Notes: generated by a model not told the origin, from the letters alone. Counted from the first letter of the stretch, positions 1 through 7,491 are shown. The stretch: 18,093 bases of DNA from Streptococcus panodentis (GCF_017884005.1 NZ_QFAY01000038.1:1-18093), one strand, 5' to 3'. Numbers and translations: made by a program.

Positions 1-6
1 TTTTGT

Positions 7-133
7 TGCTTCCTCTCGGAAGCTCTATCTATAACCTCAAAACCTCCACTGGAGCTTTTGAGCAATCAGCTGCCGCGCCAAAAGTTTTTTACCAAAACAA
101 AGCGAGACTGAAGGACTTTTGTCTCAGCCTCGC
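7..133. repeat. Left arm of long imperfect inverted repeat
   Basis: Read on the minus strand, this stretch matches 17967-18093 on the plus strand over about 127 bp with only scattered mismatches and small indels. Shared blocks include GAGGCTGAGACAAAA, TTTGTTTTGGTAAAAAA, GCGGCAGCTGATTGCTC and AGAGCTTCCGAGAGGAAGCA. The element contains internal palindromes, including GCTTCC-GAGA-GGAAGC. It looks like a dispersed streptococcal intergenic repeat. The copy here has extra mismatches in the AAAAGCTCCA/TGGAGCTTTT palindrome that is perfect in the right copy. I see no coding potential in it. Confidence 0.85.
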
Positions 134-181
134 TGTCCTAGTTTGAAGAGAGTTTCAAAGAGCATTTCTGAATGAGAGACC

Positions 182-212
182 AAAAAAGGCTGAGACAGCC
201 CGTCTCAACCTG
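182..212 (-). terminator. Intrinsic terminator of the 235-597 gene
   Basis: On the minus strand, GGTTGAGAC, a five-base loop and GTCTCAGCC form a nine-pair stem with one G-U pair, followed directly by a run of six T. It starts about 25 bases after the stop codon of the coiled-coil gene. Confidence 0.85.
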
Positions 213-234
213 CTCAGCTATGCTGGAAAATGGA

Positions 235-597
235 TCAATCATAGTCCTCAGCCAGTTTCTTTTTTTGATAGCGCAAATAGCCCTTTTCTTCGTCCAAGCG
301 GTAGCTGTGCTGCTGCAAGGCTTCAAACTCATTGTCCAAAGTGTTTTCCAGATTTTTTATCTTCTGCCGAAAGTTGGCAGCTTTCTGCTCAAATTCCTCA
401 TTCTGCGGAAAAGTCTCAGCAAAAGCATCCAGCAGGGCCTGCAATTTCTCAAAATCCCGCTGCCGCTGTCTGGCCTGCTCCAGCATCTCCTTATGGGATT
501 TCAGTATCCCATCTATCTCCACCAGAGCCTCTTCCTCTGCCTTGATTTTTATCTCTTTCAGCTCCTTTTCAAGCTGAACATCATCTTCCAGTGTCAT
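235..597 (-). CDS. Small coiled-coil protein, possible orphan Lap2/DUF3958-like protein
   Basis: This encodes a 120-residue, very charged, all-helical protein with no signal peptide or membrane segment. Heptad-like Glu/Lys/Leu patterns run through residues 1-50 and 60-118, and it ends RLDEEKGYLRYQKKKLAEDYD-like with a KKKLAEDYD tail. That layout resembles the DUF3958/Lap2-type proteins encoded beside LXG toxins of type VIIb secretion systems, but this is recognition of shape, not a search result. The ATG has an excellent ribosome site (AGGAGG, 7 bases upstream). It has its own extended -10 promoter and its own terminator, so it is monocistronic here, and no LXG toxin gene adjoins it. The alternative is an unrelated coiled-coil protein. 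Confidence 0.7.
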   Translation of the reverse strand: MTLEDDVQLEKELKEIKIKAEEEALVEIDGILKSHKEMLEQARQRQRDFEKLQALLDAFAETFPQNEEFEQKAANFRQKIKNLENTLDNEFEALQQHSYRLDEEKGYLRYQKKKLAEDYD

Positions 598-616
598 ATC
601 CGCACCTCCTGATAAA

Positions 617-622
617 ATGATA
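617..622 (-). promoter_or_regulatory. Extended -10 promoter of the coiled-coil gene
   Basis: On the minus strand TGC-TATCAT is a TGn extended -10, with no convincing -35. The predicted start near 610 gives a leader of only about 13 bases, which carries the AGGAGG ribosome site at its 5' end. Confidence 0.45.
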
Positions 623-664
623 GCAAAAAAATATTTCAGTTCTATTAAACAAACAAATAGAAAA

Positions 665-1867
665 TCAAGAAATCTTTTCTGGACTATGCCTAAGACCTCT
701 GGCGACTCTTTTCAGGGCCTGCTGCAGAAAAGGCGTCAGCAAAAGCAGGAAGACACCCAGAGAAATGAAGGTCATGCGAAACCCCAGACTGTCAATCAGC
801 CAGCCGGTAATAGGGAAAATAACAATCATACTCAGGCTGAACAGCATAGAGTTGACACTGAGCATGGTAGCCCGGACCGGACTGGGCAGGTATTCCTGCA
901 AATCATTGGAAAAGACAGGCTGGTAAAGGGCATAGAGAGTATTGCTGAGCAGATAGACAAGGATATAGACCAAAGGTGTCCCCAGCATGCTCAAGATAAA
1001 GACGGCTCCAGTTGCTGCAGCCAAAAGCGGAAACAGCTTCAGCGAGGGCCAAGACTTGCCAATCCGGCTTGCCAAAGCCACAGCTAGGATATTGAGGCCG
1101 CTTCCGGCCAGAATGACTGCTGAAATCTGCCAGCCGGCAAGCTCAGGCAGCTCTTTTTGATAGTAAAAGTAAAACATGCACATGAGTACACCCACAATCT
1201 GAAAAATAATCATCCAGACAAAAAGACTGGGCCTGTTTTTAAATTCCTGCCGGACCGTGCCGATAATCTTCCCCATGGTCAGCACTTCTGCTTTCTGATG
1301 CTGGCGTTGAGGCTCTTTCAAAAAACTAATCAGAAGCATAACCAAGAGCGAAAGGCCAATCATGATATAGTAGGTCACATGCAGATAGCCGTGAACAAAA
1401 AAGCCAGCAAGAACAGTCCCAAGGGAAATGGTCGCTTCAGCAACACCAGATATGAAACTGGAAATTTTCAGAAAATGCTCCTTGAGTCCTCCTTCTACAG
1501 CTGAATCATAGAGCATAGCCGTCGCTGTTCCCGAGTCGAAATTATAGGCCAAAGCATTGGGAATCATAGCCAGAGCATAGATCCAAAAATTTCCCTGCCC
1601 CGCCAGCATGAGGATGCAAGACAGGATGCTGGCCAGCCGGCTCAGATAAAGATTGCTCTTGTAGGAAAAACGGTCAGCCAGCAGGCCCGACGGGATTTCA
1701 AAGAGGACGCTGGTCGCATGGAAAATGCTCTCCAAAAGCCCAATCTGCAGCAGGGACATGCCATTCTGATGCAGAAAGAGGAGCCAAAAGCTGACAATGC
1801 CAAAGAAGCCAAAAAACTCAACTCCAGCCAGCAGGCCGATATTGCTTCTGTAAGATTTTTTGAACAT
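665..1867 (-). CDS. MFS transporter
   Basis: This encodes a 400-residue integral membrane protein with about twelve hydrophobic segments in two halves separated by a basic loop near residues 190-210, as in the major facilitator superfamily. The loop after the second helix carries the superfamily motif A in the form GLLADRFSYKSN (residues ~61-72). It presumably moves a small solute or drug by ion coupling across the plasma membrane; the substrate cannot be told. The ATG is preceded by GGAGAGGAGAAAT. It lies just downstream of the asnS terminator with only ~50 bases between and no obvious promoter, so it may depend partly on read-through or on a weak promoter in that gap. Length is normal for the family. 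Confidence 0.9.
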   Translation of the reverse strand: MFKKSYRSNIGLLAGVEFFGFFGIVSFWLLFLHQNGMSLLQIGLLESIFHATSVLFEIPSGLLADRFSYKSNLYLSRLASILSCILMLAGQGNFWIYALAMIPNALAYNFDSGTATAMLYDSAVEGGLKEHFLKISSFISGVAEATISLGTVLAGFFVHGYLHVTYYIMIGLSLLVMLLISFLKEPQRQHQKAEVLTMGKIIGTVRQEFKNRPSLFVWMIIFQIVGVLMCMFYFYYQKELPELAGWQISAVILAGSGLNILAVALASRIGKSWPSLKLFPLLAAATGAVFILSMLGTPLVYILVYLLSNTLYALYQPVFSNDLQEYLPSPVRATMLSVNSMLFSLSMIVIFPITGWLIDSLGFRMTFISLGVFLLLLTPFLQQALKRVARGLRHSPEKIS

Positions 1868-1919
1868 ATTTCTCCTCTCCTGAGTGGATTTCTTCTGCTT
1901 TTCTTACTGTTGACCTGCC

Positions 1920-1945
1920 AAAAAACGCCACGCAGGCGTTTTTTC
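1920..1945 (-). terminator. Intrinsic terminator after asnS
   Basis: AAAAAACGCC-ACGCA-GGCGTTTTTT is a perfect ten-pair hairpin flanked by A and T runs, eight bases after the asnS stop. The symmetry would let it work on either strand, but only asnS points into it closely. Confidence 0.9.
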
Positions 1946-1952
1946 ATTCTGT

Positions 1953-3299
1953 TTACGGCTTAATCCGATGCAGCATCCGTGGGAATGGAATCGCTTCGCG
2001 GATATGCTTGGTACCTGCCACAAAGGTCACCATGCGCTCAATACCGATACCAAATCCACCGTGAGGGACAGAGCCATACTTCCGAAGATCTAGGTAAAAT
2101 TCATATTCTGACTTGTCCATGCCCAGCTCATCCATCTTAGCAACCAAGGCATCGTAGTCCTCTTCACGCATGGAACCGCCGATGATTTCACCATAGCCTT
2201 CCGGTGCCAATAGGTCCGCACAGAGCACGCGCTCAGGATTACCCGGCACTGGCTTCATGTAAAAGGCCTTGATAGCAGCAGGATAGTTAGTGACAAAGGT
2301 TGGTACGCCAAAGTAGTTGGAAACCCAGGTTTCATGCGGTGAACCAAAGTCATCCCCCCGCTCAATGTGCTCATAGTCAGCATCGGCATCCTTTTCATGC
2401 TCCTGCAGGAGGTCGATGACCTCATCATAGGAAATGCGCTTAAATGGCTCTGACACATATTTTTGCAGCAGGTCAGTGTCGCGCTCCAGCACTTCCAGAG
2501 CATGCAGCGCCCGGTCCAAGACACCTTGAATCAAGGCCTTGACATAGGCTTCCTGCAGATCCAATGACTCTTCATGAGAGACAAAAGGATACTCCGCATC
2601 CATCATCCAAAACTCCGTCAGATGGCGGCGGGTCTTAGACTTTTCGGCGCGGAAAACCGGACCGAAGTCAAAAACACGGCCCAGGGCCATGGCACCAGCC
2701 TCTAAGTAGAGCTGGCCAGACTGACTGAGAAAGGCAGGATTGCCAAAATAGTCCGTTTCAAACAGCTCGGTCGAATCTTCTGCTGCATTGCCAGAGAGAA
2801 TCGGACTGTCAAACTTGATAAAGCCGTTTTGATCAAAAAAGTCATAGGTCGCATAGATGATGGCATTGCGGATCTGCATCATGGCCATCTGCTTGCGGGA
2901 ACGCAGCCAGAGATGGCGGTTGTCCATGAGAAAGTCCGTCCCATGCTCCTTAGGCGTGATAGGATAGTCAGTTGACGCGCCGATGATGTCAATATCTGTA
3001 ATATCCAGCTCATAGCCAAACTTAGAGCGCTCGTCTTCCTTGACAATCCCCTTGACCAAAACAGAGGTTTCCTGACTGAGTTTTTTAATTGTATCAAACT
3101 TAGCCAGCCCTTCTTCTTCGCCGAATTTCTCAATGAAGTTCGGCTTGAAAGCGACTCCTTGGAAAAAGGCGGAGCCGTCCCGCAGCTGCAGGAAAGCAAT
3201 CTTGCCCTTGCCAGATTTGTTGGCCACCCAGGCACCAATAGTGACTTCTTCACCAACATGGTTTTTCACATCAATAATGGATACAGTTTTTTTAGACAC
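1953..3299 (-). CDS. asnS: Asparaginyl-tRNA synthetase
   Basis: A cytosolic class II aminoacyl-tRNA synthetase that charges tRNA-Asn with asparagine using ATP. The 448 residues match the usual bacterial length. An N-terminal OB-fold anticodon-binding domain (residues ~1-110, with [22 protein letters not shown]) is followed by the class II core. Motif 2 is [26 protein letters not shown], and motif 3 is the GFGIGIERM stretch at ~415-423. The start is GTG, chosen because it yields the conserved N-terminus ([18 protein letters not shown]) and no better start lies upstream; its ribosome site (GAAAAGAG) is weak. It follows the VOC gene by about 20 bases, so the two are probably co-transcribed. Streptococcal AsnS neighbours AspB and TseB as in Bacillus. 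No T-box leader is seen upstream. Confidence 0.98.
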   Translation of the reverse strand: MSKKTVSIIDVKNHVGEEVTIGAWVANKSGKGKIAFLQLRDGSAFFQGVAFKPNFIEKFGEEEGLAKFDTIKKLSQETSVLVKGIVKEDERSKFGYELDITDIDIIGASTDYPITPKEHGTDFLMDNRHLWLRSRKQMAMMQIRNAIIYATYDFFDQNGFIKFDSPILSGNAAEDSTELFETDYFGNPAFLSQSGQLYLEAGAMALGRVFDFGPVFRAEKSKTRRHLTEFWMMDAEYPFVSHEESLDLQEAYVKALIQGVLDRALHALEVLERDTDLLQKYVSEPFKRISYDEVIDLLQEHEKDADADYEHIERGDDFGSPHETWVSNYFGVPTFVTNYPAAIKAFYMKPVPGNPERVLCADLLAPEGYGEIIGGSMREEDYDALVAKMDELGMDKSEYEFYLDLRKYGSVPHGGFGIGIERMVTFVAGTKHIREAIPFPRMLHRIKP

Positions 3300-3319
3300 G
3301 TTTTTTCTCTTTTCTATTT

Positions 3320-3685
3320 TTATTCTTGATGGCAGACAGCCTCGATATTATTACCATCTGGATCTAGGATGAAAGCTGCATAATAAGGCTGATGATAGTG
3401 TGGACGAATGCCCGGACCGCCATTGTCCTGACCGCCGGCCGCAAGCCCTGCCTGATAAAAGGCATCTACCTGCTCCCTCGTCTCAGCATTGAAGGCAAAG
3501 TGCGTTGGCTCTGACTCTCCCTGACTCAGCCAAAAGTCCCCAGCTGGCGCTGTGCGCGGCTCTGCAAAACTCACCGCCTGAGGTATATCAAAGGCAATTT
3601 TATAGCCCAAAGGCGCTAGTAGCTTCTGATAAAAGGCCTTGCTGACTCCCAAATCCTTCACTCGAATTCCAAAATGATCAATCAT
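3320..3685 (-). CDS. VOC (glyoxalase/bleomycin-resistance) family protein
   Basis: A 121-residue single-module vicinal oxygen chelate protein with the two beta-alpha-beta-beta-beta units of the fold. Candidate metal ligands are His4 (in IDHFGIRV), His62 (THFAF) and Glu115 (GNNIEAV), the usual three visible positions. The C-terminal signature [13 protein letters not shown] is typical. Many such proteins are lyases, dioxygenases or drug-binding proteins; the reaction cannot be assigned. The ATG has a GGAGG ribosome site six bases upstream. It is the promoter-proximal gene of the asnS transcript (leader from ~3750), an unusual pairing that probably reflects chance neighbourhood rather than a shared pathway. 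Confidence 0.88.
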   Translation of the reverse strand: MIDHFGIRVKDLGVSKAFYQKLLAPLGYKIAFDIPQAVSFAEPRTAPAGDFWLSQGESEPTHFAFNAETREQVDAFYQAGLAAGGQDNGGPGIRPHYHQPYYAAFILDPDGNNIEAVCHQE

Positions 3686-3756
3686 ATCTGCCTCCTGCTT
3701 TCATTGCTAAATGCCGTCTTCCTTCTCGAAAGAAATCGTTTGGACACCCGTCCTAT

Positions 3757-3767
3757 ATTTTACCACA
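3757..3767 (-). promoter_or_regulatory. Extended -10 promoter for VOC-asnS
   Basis: On the minus strand TGTGGTAAAAT fits the TRTGnTATAAT extended -10 pattern with one substitution. The predicted start is near 3750, giving a ~65-base leader that contains a small GGAC-GGGT-GTCC hairpin. No good -35 is visible. Confidence 0.5.
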
Positions 3768-3813
3768 AAGCCACTGCAATAGCTATATTTGAAAGTCCAA
3801 AAATCAAAAATCT

Positions 3814-4338
3814 TCAAAAAAGAAAGAAGCGGCCGCACCGCTTCACTGGCCCCAAAAAACAGCTGACAGAAAAATCAGCCGCCTTTTTAAATTCTTCTGT
3901 TTCCGTCTTCCAGTAGGTCATGCTGCTCTTCTTAGTATCCACCTGCCCCTGATCATCCAGCTCGATGCGGACCTTAAAATAGCTCCGCTCAATCTGCGGC
4001 TTGTATCTGGTCTCATAAACCATGGTAAATTCGCCATAGCCCTGACCGGATAGTTCCTGCTCTGCACTGCCTCCTGGCTGTATTTCCTCTCTGTTAAGGG
4101 TCCGCATTTTCAGCTCCAGACCGGGCTGGTAGTCATTGAGATACCAGTCCATCCGAGTCGAGGCATTTTCCTCAAAAAGAATGCGATAACGCCTGCCCTT
4201 AGCCTGCAGATGATAGCTGGGATCTCCATTCTTTGACTGGGAAATGGTCGTCCAGCCCTGCTCTGAGCCAAGCAAAGAGCAAGCAGACAAGAAGATCAGA
4301 CTGACCGTCAGCAGGGCAAAACAGAAAACTTTTTTCAT
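3814..4338 (-). CDS. Lipoprotein of unknown function with abnormal 3' end
   Basis: The N-terminus is a classic lipoprotein signal: MKK, a hydrophobic stretch, then lipobox LSAC with Cys20 as the expected lipidation site. The mature part (residues ~21-154) is polar and beta-rich, with no motif I recognise; a surface-anchored extracytoplasmic protein is expected. It starts three bases after the aspB stop (GAGAG ribosome site), so it is the last gene of the tseB-aspB transcript. The last 20 residues (from Asp155) are encoded by two successive intrinsic terminators, and the stop codon sits exactly at the end of the second T-tract. A TGA lies one frame over in the first terminator stem (3875-3877). 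One A more in the A-run at about 3882-3886 of the coding strand would end the protein there. A frameshift or sequencing slip is therefore suspected. Confidence 0.8.
   Translation of the reverse strand: MKKVFCFALLTVSLIFLSACSLLGSEQGWTTISQSKNGDPSYHLQAKGRRYRILFEENASTRMDWYLNDYQPGLELKMRTLNREEIQPGGSAEQELSGQGYGEFTMVYETRYKPQIERSYFKVRIELDDQGQVDTKKSSMTYWKTETEEFKKAADFSVSCFLGPVKRCGRFFLF
3826..3844 (-). terminator. Distal terminator of tseB-aspB-lipoprotein operon
   Basis: On the minus strand GAAGCGG-TGCGG-CCGCTTC is a seven-pair stem followed by TTTCTTTTTT (3825 down to 3816). It lies inside the annotated lipoprotein frame. Confidence 0.8.
3854..3881 (-). terminator. Proximal terminator of tseB-aspB-lipoprotein operon
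   Basis: On the minus strand CGGCTGA, an eight-base loop and TCAGCTG (one G-U pair) are followed by TTTTTT. The stem contains an out-of-frame TGA that may be the ancestral lipoprotein stop. Confidence 0.7.
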
Positions 4339-4341
4339 TTC

Positions 4342-5520
4342 TTAACTCTCCATGAATTCCTTGAGACGGCGGACCGCTTCTTTGAGCGTAGCCATGTCTG
4401 TTGCATAGCTGAGGCGGACATTCTCCGGAGCGCCAAAGCCGGCACCGGTCACCAGAGCTACGCCTGCTTCTTCTAAGATAGCTGTTGTAAATTCGGTCAC
4501 ATCGGTGTATCCTTTGATTTCCATGGCTTTCTTGACATTTGGGAAAAGATAGAAGGCTCCCTGCGGCTTGATAACCTCAAAGCCCGGTACCTGTGCCAGC
4601 AAAGGATAGATGGTATTGAGGCGCTCCTCAAAAGCCTGCCGCATGCTTTCAACCGTATCCTGACTGCCCTTCAGGGCCTCAAGGGCCGCATACTGAGCGG
4701 CTGCTGTCGGATTGGACGTCGTCTGGCCGGCTATCTTGCCCATAGCCGCAATGATGTCCGGCCGCCCAACCGCATAGCCAATGCGCCAGCCAGTCATGGC
4801 ATAACTCTTGGAAACACCGTTGATGACGACAGTCTGACGTCGAATGTCCTCAGATAAGCTGGAAATCGGCGTAAATTCATGGCCATTATAGACCAAGCGG
4901 CCGTAAATATCATCCGCCAAAATCAGAATATTCCTGTCCACAGCCCAGTTTCCGATGGCCCGCAGCTCTTCTGCACTGTAGATCATGCCGGTCGGATTGG
5001 ATGGTGAATTGAGCACCAAGACCTTGGTCCTGTCCGTGCGCGCTGCTTCCAGCTGCTCTACTGTCACCTTAAAGTCATGAGCCTCTGTCGTCTGGACAAA
5101 GACCGGATGGCCTTCTGCCATCTCCACCTGATCGCCATAGCTGACCCAGTAAGGTGTCGGAATCAAGACCTCATCGCCGGGATCAATGACACTCATAAAG
5201 AAGGTATACAGGGAAAATTTTGCCCCGGTCGCAACAGTCACCTGATTGGGCTCAATGGCATAGCCGTAGTAAGCGGCAAAGTGCTGCACAATAGCTTCCT
5301 TTAGCTCAGGCAGACCGCTGGTCACCGTATAAAAACTGGCCCTGCCGTCCTCAATAGCCGCAACAGCGGCTTCCTGAATGTTCTTGGGCGTTGGAAAATC
5401 CGGCTCTCCCAAAGTCAGGGAGAGAATATCCCGCCCTTGAGCTTTTAAGGCTTTGGCCCTCGCTGCTGCTGCCAGCGTGACGCTTTCTTCCATTTTTAAA
5501 ACACGCTTTGATAATGTCAT
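4342..5520 (-). CDS. aspB: Pyridoxal-phosphate aminotransferase, aspartate aminotransferase type (class I/II)
   Basis: A cytosolic PLP enzyme of fold type I, 392 residues, that transfers the amino group between an amino acid (aspartate is the usual assignment for this subgroup) and a 2-oxo acid. Visible active-site features are NSPSNPTG (Asn175), LADDIYGRL (Asp203 and Tyr206), SKSYAMTGWRIGY with the Schiff-base lysine Lys238 and phosphate-binding Arg246, and RLSYA near the C-terminus with the carboxylate-binding Arg. The ATG overlaps the tseB stop (ATGA), with GGAGG eight bases upstream, so translation is coupled. The tseB-aspB-asnS order is conserved in Bacillus subtilis (ypmB-aspB-asnS), supporting this identity. 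Exact substrate range is not certain. Confidence 0.95.
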   Translation of the reverse strand: MTLSKRVLKMEESVTLAAAARAKALKAQGRDILSLTLGEPDFPTPKNIQEAAVAAIEDGRASFYTVTSGLPELKEAIVQHFAAYYGYAIEPNQVTVATGAKFSLYTFFMSVIDPGDEVLIPTPYWVSYGDQVEMAEGHPVFVQTTEAHDFKVTVEQLEAARTDRTKVLVLNSPSNPTGMIYSAEELRAIGNWAVDRNILILADDIYGRLVYNGHEFTPISSLSEDIRRQTVVINGVSKSYAMTGWRIGYAVGRPDIIAAMGKIAGQTTSNPTAAAQYAALEALKGSQDTVESMRQAFEERLNTIYPLLAQVPGFEVIKPQGAFYLFPNVKKAMEIKGYTDVTEFTTAILEEAGVALVTGAGFGAPENVRLSYATDMATLKEAVRRLKEFMES

Positions 5521-6005
5521 AAACCCTCCTTGCTGATGAGCTGACCGCTCTCAAACCCAATATTGTAGTAAACGCTGCCTGACCTGACTTCCCAGATGGG
5601 CTGGTCTTCAAAATAGCCGAAGGTCACCTTGTCAATAGCTCCCGCCCCCTGCTCCTTGGCACGGCTCTCAGCCTCCTTCTGACTGATGCCGTCTGCCAGC
5701 CGGTAGACACGAATCTGGTTTGACCCCTTAGAGATCAGCACAGCTTGCGCTGTCTGGCTGCTGGTCTTGCCAATCAAACTATAGTAAGACTCCCTGCCAT
5801 TATAGATGGAAAAACTGTCCACTGTTTCCAGGTTTGCATATTCCTTGGCAATGCTGCGCGTCTCCTCTTTGGCTGACTGCCTCGGCCGCATAGAAAACTG
5901 CAGAATCACCAAAAATGAGCAAACAAGCACTGCTAAGACGATTAAAATCCCTATAATATACTGCCCAATAGGGAATGGGGCTTTCTGTCTGTTTTTAGAT
6001 TTCAC
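5517..6005 (-). CDS. tseB: TseB/YpmB-like membrane-anchored protein (DUF5590)
   Basis: 162 residues: a basic cytoplasmic N-terminus, one membrane helix at about residues 13-37, then an extracellular alpha/beta domain (PepSY-like in the family) to the end. In Bacillus the family member TseB helps control penicillin-binding protein PBP2A in cell-wall elongation; that role is inferred here from family and synteny with aspB and asnS. The start is GTG. A consensus TATAAT ends only six bases before it, so the predicted transcript begins on the GTG itself and no ribosome site is available. Alternative in-frame starts before the membrane helix are not apparent. It is the first gene of an operon with aspB and the lipoprotein gene. 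Confidence 0.85.
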   Translation of the reverse strand: MKSKNRQKAPFPIGQYIIGILIVLAVLVCSFLVILQFSMRPRQSAKEETRSIAKEYANLETVDSFSIYNGRESYYSLIGKTSSQTAQAVLISKGSNQIRVYRLADGISQKEAESRAKEQGAGAIDKVTFGYFEDQPIWEVRSGSVYYNIGFESGQLISKEGL

Positions 6006-6011
6006 CCTGCC

Positions 6012-6040
6012 ATTATACTACAAATACTCTTATTTTTCTA
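6012..6040 (-). promoter_or_regulatory. Predicted leaderless promoter of tseB operon
   Basis: On the minus strand TAGAAA (6040-6035), a 17-base spacer and a perfect TATAAT (6017-6012). With the usual seven-base distance the transcript would start at 6005, the G of the GTG start codon. Confidence 0.6.
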
Positions 6041-6086
6041 TTCTTTTTCAACTTTTGATTTTTCTTAAAATTCCTGAACCAGATTC

Positions 6087-6115
6087 TTGCACTTATTACT
6101 ATTTATGGGTATAAT
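6087..6115 (+). promoter_or_regulatory. Predicted leaderless promoter of marR
   Basis: TTGCAC (6087-6092), 17 bases, TATAAT (6110-6115). Six bases (ATTATT) then separate the -10 from the ATG at 6122, so the predicted first transcribed base is the A of ATG. No ribosome binding site lies between. Confidence 0.65.
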
Positions 6116-6121
6116 ATTATT

Positions 6122-6568
6122 ATGAAGATTACAGACGATTTAAGCAAAGAAACAATGCTTGATTTAAAAACGATGATTGTCTTTCACAAAGCCGAAAGAA
6201 CCATCCGTGCTACCGAATCCCAAATATTTAAAAAACATGATCTGACACCGACCCAATTCTCCGTATTGGAGACTCTTTACAGCAAAGGAGAGCTGCGCAT
6301 CCAGGATTTGATTGACCGCATACTGGCTACTTCAGGCAACATGACCGTTGTCATCAAGAATATGGAACGCGACGGCTGGATTGTCCGGACCTGCGATCCC
6401 AACGACCGCCGGGCTTTCCTGATTGGCCTGACCGAGCAGGGACGCCAAAAAATCGAAGCCGCCCTGCCAGAACATATCAAAAATGTACAAAATGCCCTGT
6501 CTATTCTTCCGCCTGAGGATAAGGAGGAGCTGATTCGGATTTTGAAAAATTTCAAAAAGCTAAGCTAA
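6122..6568 (+). CDS. MarR-family transcriptional regulator
   Basis: 148 residues, standard length for a MarR winged-helix dimer. The recognition-helix region is LRIQDLIDRILATSGNMTVVIKNMERDGWI (residues ~58-87), and the wing is CDPNDRRAFLIGLTEQG (residues 91-107) with the family DxRR signature. It has a single cysteine (Cys91) at the base of the wing; whether this senses oxidants is speculation. Long amphipathic ends form the dimer interface. It probably represses the FMN reductase gene 90 bases downstream, whose promoter overlaps three spaced GCTAATT repeats. The ATG at 6122 has no ribosome site but lies exactly at a predicted transcription start; a second in-frame ATG at 6155 also lacks one. 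Confidence 0.93.
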   Translation: MKITDDLSKETMLDLKTMIVFHKAERTIRATESQIFKKHDLTPTQFSVLETLYSKGELRIQDLIDRILATSGNMTVVIKNMERDGWIVRTCDPNDRRAFLIGLTEQGRQKIEAALPEHIKNVQNALSILPPEDKEELIRILKNFKKLS

Positions 6569-6591
6569 TTAATTGCTAATTAGTGCTAATT
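6564..6591. promoter_or_regulatory. Three GCTAATT repeats, likely MarR operator
   Basis: GCTAATT occurs at 6564, 6575 and 6585, one helical turn apart (11 and 10 bases). The first overlaps the marR stop codon; the last two cover the -35 side of the candidate promoter of the FMN reductase. The central CTAATTAG is a perfect palindrome, as expected for a MarR dimer. Confidence 0.55.
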
Positions 6592-6601
6592 GTTGTAACA
6601 T
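6573..6601 (+). promoter_or_regulatory. Candidate promoter of the FMN reductase gene
   Basis: TTGCTA (6573-6578), 17 bases, TAACAT (6596-6601). It is a moderate match that lies across the GCTAATT repeats, so regulator binding would block it. Confidence 0.4.
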
Positions 6602-6658
6602 AGATTGTGACAAGAGGCCAGACCCTCTTAAAAATAAAAATGATAAGGAGACAAACCA

Positions 6659-7207
6659 ATGTCTAAAGTGTTATTTATTGTCGGTTCCCTGCGTCAGGGT
6701 TCCTTTAACCACCAGTTGGCTGCTCAGGCTGAAAAAGCTCTTGCGGGCAAGGCTGAAGTTTCCTATCTTGACTTTAAAGATGTGCCATTCTTTAATCAAG
6801 ATATTGAAAGTCCGGCTCCTGCGGCTGTCGCTAAGGTCCGTCAGGAAATCTTGGCTGCTGATGCCATCTGGATTTTCTCACCGGTTTACAACTGGTCCAT
6901 TCCGGGCGTTGTGAAAAACCTGCTCGACTGGGCTTCACGCGCACTGGACCTCTCAGATCCTACCGGCCCTTCTGCTCTCAATGCTAAGGTTGTAACTGTT
7001 TCATCTGTTGCCAACGGCACTTCATCGGATGAAGTCTTTAAGCAATACCGCAGCCTGCTGCCGTTTATCCGCATGAACCTCGTGGACCAGCTGACAGGTG
7101 TCAGCATCAATCCAGAAGCATGGGGAACCGGCCAATTAGCTGTCTCAGAAGACAAGCTGGCAGAACTCTCTGCCCAAGCGGATGCCCTCTTGTCTGCTAT
7201 AAACTAA
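6659..7207 (+). CDS. NADPH-dependent FMN reductase (flavodoxin-like fold)
   Basis: 182 residues in the flavodoxin-like FMN/quinone reductase family. The FMN phosphate loop is [13 protein letters not shown] near the N-terminus (residues 9-21), and the second flavin contact is [18 protein letters not shown] (residues ~74-91), both classic for this group. It would use NAD(P)H to reduce flavin, quinones or azo/nitro compounds in the cytosol. The ATG is preceded by AAGGAG at nine bases. Placement after a MarR gene with a probable operator suggests induction by an electrophile or oxidant; this is inferred from context. A terminator follows about 50 bases after the stop. Confidence 0.92.
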   Translation: MSKVLFIVGSLRQGSFNHQLAAQAEKALAGKAEVSYLDFKDVPFFNQDIESPAPAAVAKVRQEILAADAIWIFSPVYNWSIPGVVKNLLDWASRALDLSDPTGPSALNAKVVTVSSVANGTSSDEVFKQYRSLLPFIRMNLVDQLTGVSINPEAWGTGQLAVSEDKLAELSAQADALLSAIN

Positions 7208-7257
7208 AAAACGATAAAAGAGAAAAAAGAAAAAGAAAAAATCTTATAAGACACCAA

Positions 7258-7284
7258 CCCCTCGCAATCACTGTGAGGGGTTTT
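7258..7284 (+). terminator. Intrinsic terminator after FMN reductase
   Basis: CCCCTCGCA-ATCAC-TGTGAGGGG forms a nine-pair stem (one G-U) followed by TTTT, after a purine-rich stretch downstream of the stop codon. Confidence 0.85.
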
Positions 7285-7312
7285 ATCGTCATTTAGTTTA
7301 TCTTTTTATTAC
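7285..7312. repeat. Short dispersed repeat, copy 1
   Basis: The sequence ATCGTCATTTAGTTTATC plus a T-rich tail and ATTAC recurs at 13174-13200 (one T shorter), in both cases directly downstream of a plus-strand gene end. It looks like the edge of a dispersed intergenic element. Confidence 0.7.
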
Positions 7313-7383
7313 GTCATTCGCTCGCCTCGCTGAAAGTAGGGCAACAATCGGTCAGACGGAGTCTTTGATTTTGTCAGCAAGTC

Positions 7384-7491
7384 TTAGACCTGAAACAGCC
7401 TGGAATCAGGCTGTTGCACTCCCACTGTCAGAACGCCAACAAGCAGCAAACCGCAGCCCAGATTCCGATTCGATTATTTAGCCGAGGTCAT
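7384..7491 (-). pseudogene. Possible decayed small hydrophobic-protein gene
   Basis: Downstream of the immunity gene, on the minus strand, an AAGGAG ribosome site sits eight bases before an ATG at 7491. The frame reads MTSAK, then TAA, then 29 codons beginning SNRNLGCGLLLVGVLTVGV, which would be a membrane segment, then stop. The combination of a very good ribosome site, one in-frame stop and a hydrophobic continuation suggests a broken small gene. The other two frames are also partly hydrophobic, so chance cannot be excluded. The remainder of 7313-7531 shows only a perfect ACAGCCTG-GAAT-CAGGCTGT hairpin (7395-7414 region) without a T-tract. Confidence 0.25.

Noticed and set aside
617..1087. 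Plus-strand frame of 156 codons
   Set aside because: It is antisense to the MFS gene, with composition typical of a shadow.
3300..3319. T-box or other riboswitch upstream of asnS
   Set aside because: The gap to the VOC gene is only 20 bases, and the leader from ~3750 lacks the conserved T-box sequence.
7395..7414. ACAGCCTG-GAAT-CAGGCTGT as a terminator
   Set aside because: The stem is perfect, but neither strand has a following T-tract.
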